This document shows positions 29,022 through 30,551 of a stretch of 30,551 nucleotides of DNA, piece by piece. The stretch's first letter is position 1; each line of letters begins with the position of its first letter. The notes under the pieces are model-generated. The model was not told the origin of the DNA and ran no database searches. It saw nothing but the letters and a program-made list of their open reading frames with translations. The position numbers were made by a program, and so were the translations under genes. Source of the DNA: Stephanodiscus triporus (Eukaryota; Bacillariophyta; Thalassiosirophyceae; Thalassiosirales; Thalassiosiraceae); NCBI GenBank assembly GCA_036939755.1, contig JALLAZ010000024.1, positions 1-30,551 on the forward strand, written 5' to 3'.

Positions 29022-29561
29022 ATGTCTTCGGGGACGGCGTCGTCAAGGTCCTTAGACCCGAGCGCCAACAAAAAAGACAACGGCGGAGTAAGCGATATCC
29101 GCCGAGCATTCCGACAGTTCGCGTCCTCGTTAATTGTAGCTGTGCGCCAGGCTGAAATAATCGCAGCAAGTACCACAAGTACCAACGCGTCCTCCGGAAA
29201 GGTTTCCCGTGGACAAACAGGCGCGGGAGGTAAACCAGCCAAGGACACATGCGCCGACGGCGAAGGAGGCGACGGCGCCACTTCTGTCGACGCCGCGGAT
29301 GCGAAGAAGATCGCCGACGAGGAGAGGGATAAGAAAAATGCGGAAAGGCTGGACGATGCGTTGGCTGTTATTCTTCAACATAGACAGTCCATACGCAGGA
29401 TTGCAACTCTATTGGAGGATAAATTGCGTGGGAATGTCAAGGAGTCGGAGGCTCTAGAGTGTTGCTTGAGATCGACGCCTTGCGTAGGTGGTAGAAAAAG
29501 AAAATTTTCTCTGTTGAATACTCACCATGTCAGTAAAGATTCTGAATCTATTCGACCATGA
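29022..29561 (+). CDS. unrecognised small helical/coiled-coil protein
   Basis: 179 residues; ATG at 29022 in CCACCATG context. Not recognised. Visible: a Ser-rich start, helix SDIRRAFRQFASSLIVAVRQ with AEIIAAS, a Gly/Thr/Ser-rich linker, a charged coiled coil (AKKIADEERDKKNAERLDDA then LAVILQHRQSIRRIATLLED), and a short basic tail. The two-helix plan with a flexible linker recalls small subunits of large complexes (Mediator, tethering or kinetochore), but nothing specific matches. The last ~30 codons could be intronic: a gtaggt follows CLRSTPC and AG-ended stretches lie downstream. Confidence 0.6.
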   Translation: MSSGTASSRSLDPSANKKDNGGVSDIRRAFRQFASSLIVAVRQAEIIAASTTSTNASSGKVSRGQTGAGGKPAKDTCADGEGGDGATSVDAADAKKIADEERDKKNAERLDDALAVILQHRQSIRRIATLLEDKLRGNVKESEALECCLRSTPCVGGRKRKFSLLNTHHVSKDSESIRP

Positions 29562-29992
29562 CTATGAAGTCAAAAGTCTCAAGAGCGAGAAGTCGTTTGG
29601 ACATGACATCATACCCGTCGTAGTTTGAAAGCACACACTTGAAATTGTTCTTTACACCAAAAGCAACACTATTTTTACCATTACAATAGGCAGAACTGTT
29701 GTTAATAATGACCTGCCGCTGTCCTCGGCTGAATTCATTTCCATTCCATTATTTCACGCCTTGACGGCTACAGAGGTATGTTGTGACGGGCAATTTTTGT
29801 CGTCACACAACATAAATAAGAGTACCTACCTATTATGGTGTACGTACAAAGGTTCCCGCCAAATGAAAGAGCCCGCCACAAACACGCGCCCCCGCCCCGC
29901 CGCGCTACGCTTCTCCCCCACCCTGCCTCGCCGCTTCGAACACAACATGTGCGGGCTCGCACTATATGGAACGATCGCTACGGCGAACAATA
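29562..29992. promoter_or_regulatory. intergenic / promoter of the PheRS gene
   Basis: 431 bp. AT-rich to about 29840, then GC-rich. TTCCCGCCAAA at 29853-29863 (complement TTTGGCGGGAA) is a classical E2F-type site 130 bp before the PheRS ATG; CATAAATAAG near 29810 is a weak TATA-like element. No coding sequence supported. Confidence 0.45.
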
Positions 29993-30551
29993 ATGAGAGC
30001 GCGTCTTCGATCTTGCCAAAACTTTGATATTCGGGCCTTCTCCGCCATTTCGACGCGGCCCCTCTGGTCGTCATTCAGAGCATCAACTCCGCTGCAAACT
30101 ACCTCGCTGGGAAAATATGCCGATCCATCTCGCTACCTTGTTCCCCACCCATCCAACAACATCACACCCCACATCGCCTCACTTGTGGGGCGCGATTTGC
30201 ACCTCCGTCGATCTCATCCAATAGGAATCACTCGCGCGAAAATACGGGAATATTTTCCCGCCCCCCCCGCGGGGTACGCCGACCCGTCCAGGTACCTGTC
30301 GTCCCACCCCTCGAACAACGTCCCTCCCCACATCGCGAACCTCGTCGGTCGGGGTCTGCACGCTCGTCGGGATCATCCCATAGGGATCATCCGCTCCCTC
30401 ATCCAGGACTACTTCGCGTCCCTCGACGGTCCGGAGTTCAAGGTCTACGACGCCGAGGATCCCATCGTCACCGTGACCCAGTGCTTCGACGACCTACGCA
30501 TCCCCCCCGACCATCCCGGCCGGTCGCCGTCGGACACGTACTACGTCACCG
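29993..30551 (+). CDS. organellar phenylalanyl-tRNA synthetase (FARS2-type), 5' part
   Basis: 186 complete codons, then cut by the window edge. Single-chain mitochondrial/plastid PheRS, which charges tRNA-Phe. Start ATG at 29993 gives MRARLRSCQNFD then IRAFSAISTRPLW, an Arg/Ser-rich, acid-poor presequence typical of mitochondrial import. Family signatures: HPSNNVPPHIANLVGRGLH, HPIGIIRSLIQDYF, FKVYDAEDPIVTVTQCFDDL and IPPDHPGRSPSDTYYV, the usual start of the catalytic domain. Oddity: the block YADPSRYL...HPIGI..REYF occurs twice in frame (see repeat). The aminoacylation motifs 2 and 3 and the anticodon-binding domain lie beyond the edge. The frame is open throughout, and no intron is required. 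Plastid or dual targeting is possible. Confidence 0.88.
   Translation, partial: MRARLRSCQNFDIRAFSAISTRPLWSSFRASTPLQTTSLGKYADPSRYLVPHPSNNITPHIASLVGRDLHLRRSHPIGITRAKIREYFPAPPAGYADPSRYLSSHPSNNVPPHIANLVGRGLHARRDHPIGIIRSLIQDYFASLDGPEFKVYDAEDPIVTVTQCFDDLRIPPDHPGRSPSDTYYVT
30116..30421 (+). repeat. in-frame duplication of the PheRS N-terminal motif
   Basis: Copy 1 starts at 30116 and copy 2 at 30275, 159 bp (53 codons) apart. By eye, 34 of 47 residues are identical (YADPSRYL, HPSNN, PHIA, LVGR, HPIGI, YF). The DNA is far more diverged: copy 1 uses A/T-ending codons (TAT, GAT, CCA, CTT), copy 2 G/C-ending ones (TAC, GAC, CCG, CTG). A Pro/Ala linker (PAPPAG) joins them. Confidence 0.85.

Noticed and set aside
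1..30551. CRISPR array, tRNA/rRNA genes, terminal inverted repeats of transposons
   Set aside because: No spaced direct-repeat arrays, no cloverleaf with a GGTTCRANNCC arm, and no transposase or integrase sequence was seen on reading both strands by eye. Short or divergent elements could be missed without a program.

Overview
The window reads as nuclear DNA of a photosynthetic stramenopile, most likely a diatom. The genes are eukaryotic (HIR histone-chaperone subunit, Mediator-like and dynactin-like proteins, a multi-exon PP2C). Introns are short (71-130 nt). Three proteins start with a signal peptide followed by a phenylalanine-centred ASAFAP-type cleavage motif, the diatom route into complex plastids; the best case is MAFAPP in the acyl-ACP/CoA synthetase. 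The standard genetic code fits every gene. Species cannot be fixed from the sequence.

Layout. 1-509 (-): 5' part of a bacterial-type alpha/beta hydrolase, put out of frame by a 19-bp tandem duplication. 928-6603 (+): a 1891-residue ORF joining a WDR6/Trm734-type WD40 protein to a complete CobD/CbiB cobalamin-biosynthesis membrane enzyme. 6754-8512: two degraded genes meeting head to head, the last nucleotide-binding domain of an ABCC transporter (-) and a bacterial-like Sir2 deacetylase (+). 8698-9636 (-): plastid-type tRNA adenosine deaminase. 10064-11101 (-): plastid-targeted HAD phosphatase. 11354-18974 (+): CABIN1/HIR3-like HIR complex subunit, three to four exons. 19388-20716 (-): unrecognised protein with two dsRBD-like repeats. 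21096-23801 (+): PP2C phosphatase in eight exons, including a 17-nt microexon and a GC-AG intron. 24188-24697 (-): MED22-like. 25176-25922 (+): dynactin p24-like. 26166-28658 (-): plastid acyl-ACP/CoA synthetase, two exons. 29022-29561 (+): unrecognised small coiled-coil protein. 29993 to the right edge (+): organellar phenylalanyl-tRNA synthetase with its N-terminal motif duplicated.

Most genes are in divergent pairs sharing short (250-480 bp) promoters, several with E2F-like TTTGGCGC sites. No operon-like logic is visible. Functional themes recur, namely organellar translation (tRNA deaminase, PheRS), tRNA modification (WDR6) and plastid lipid or phosphate metabolism, but there is no evidence that these form one pathway. 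No tRNA or rRNA gene, CRISPR array or intact mobile element was found.

The strongest candidate for something undescribed is the WDR6-CobD fusion: a late B12-pathway enzyme in a eukaryotic alga, in one frame with a tRNA-methylation cofactor. Second is the in-frame duplication at the start of the organellar PheRS.
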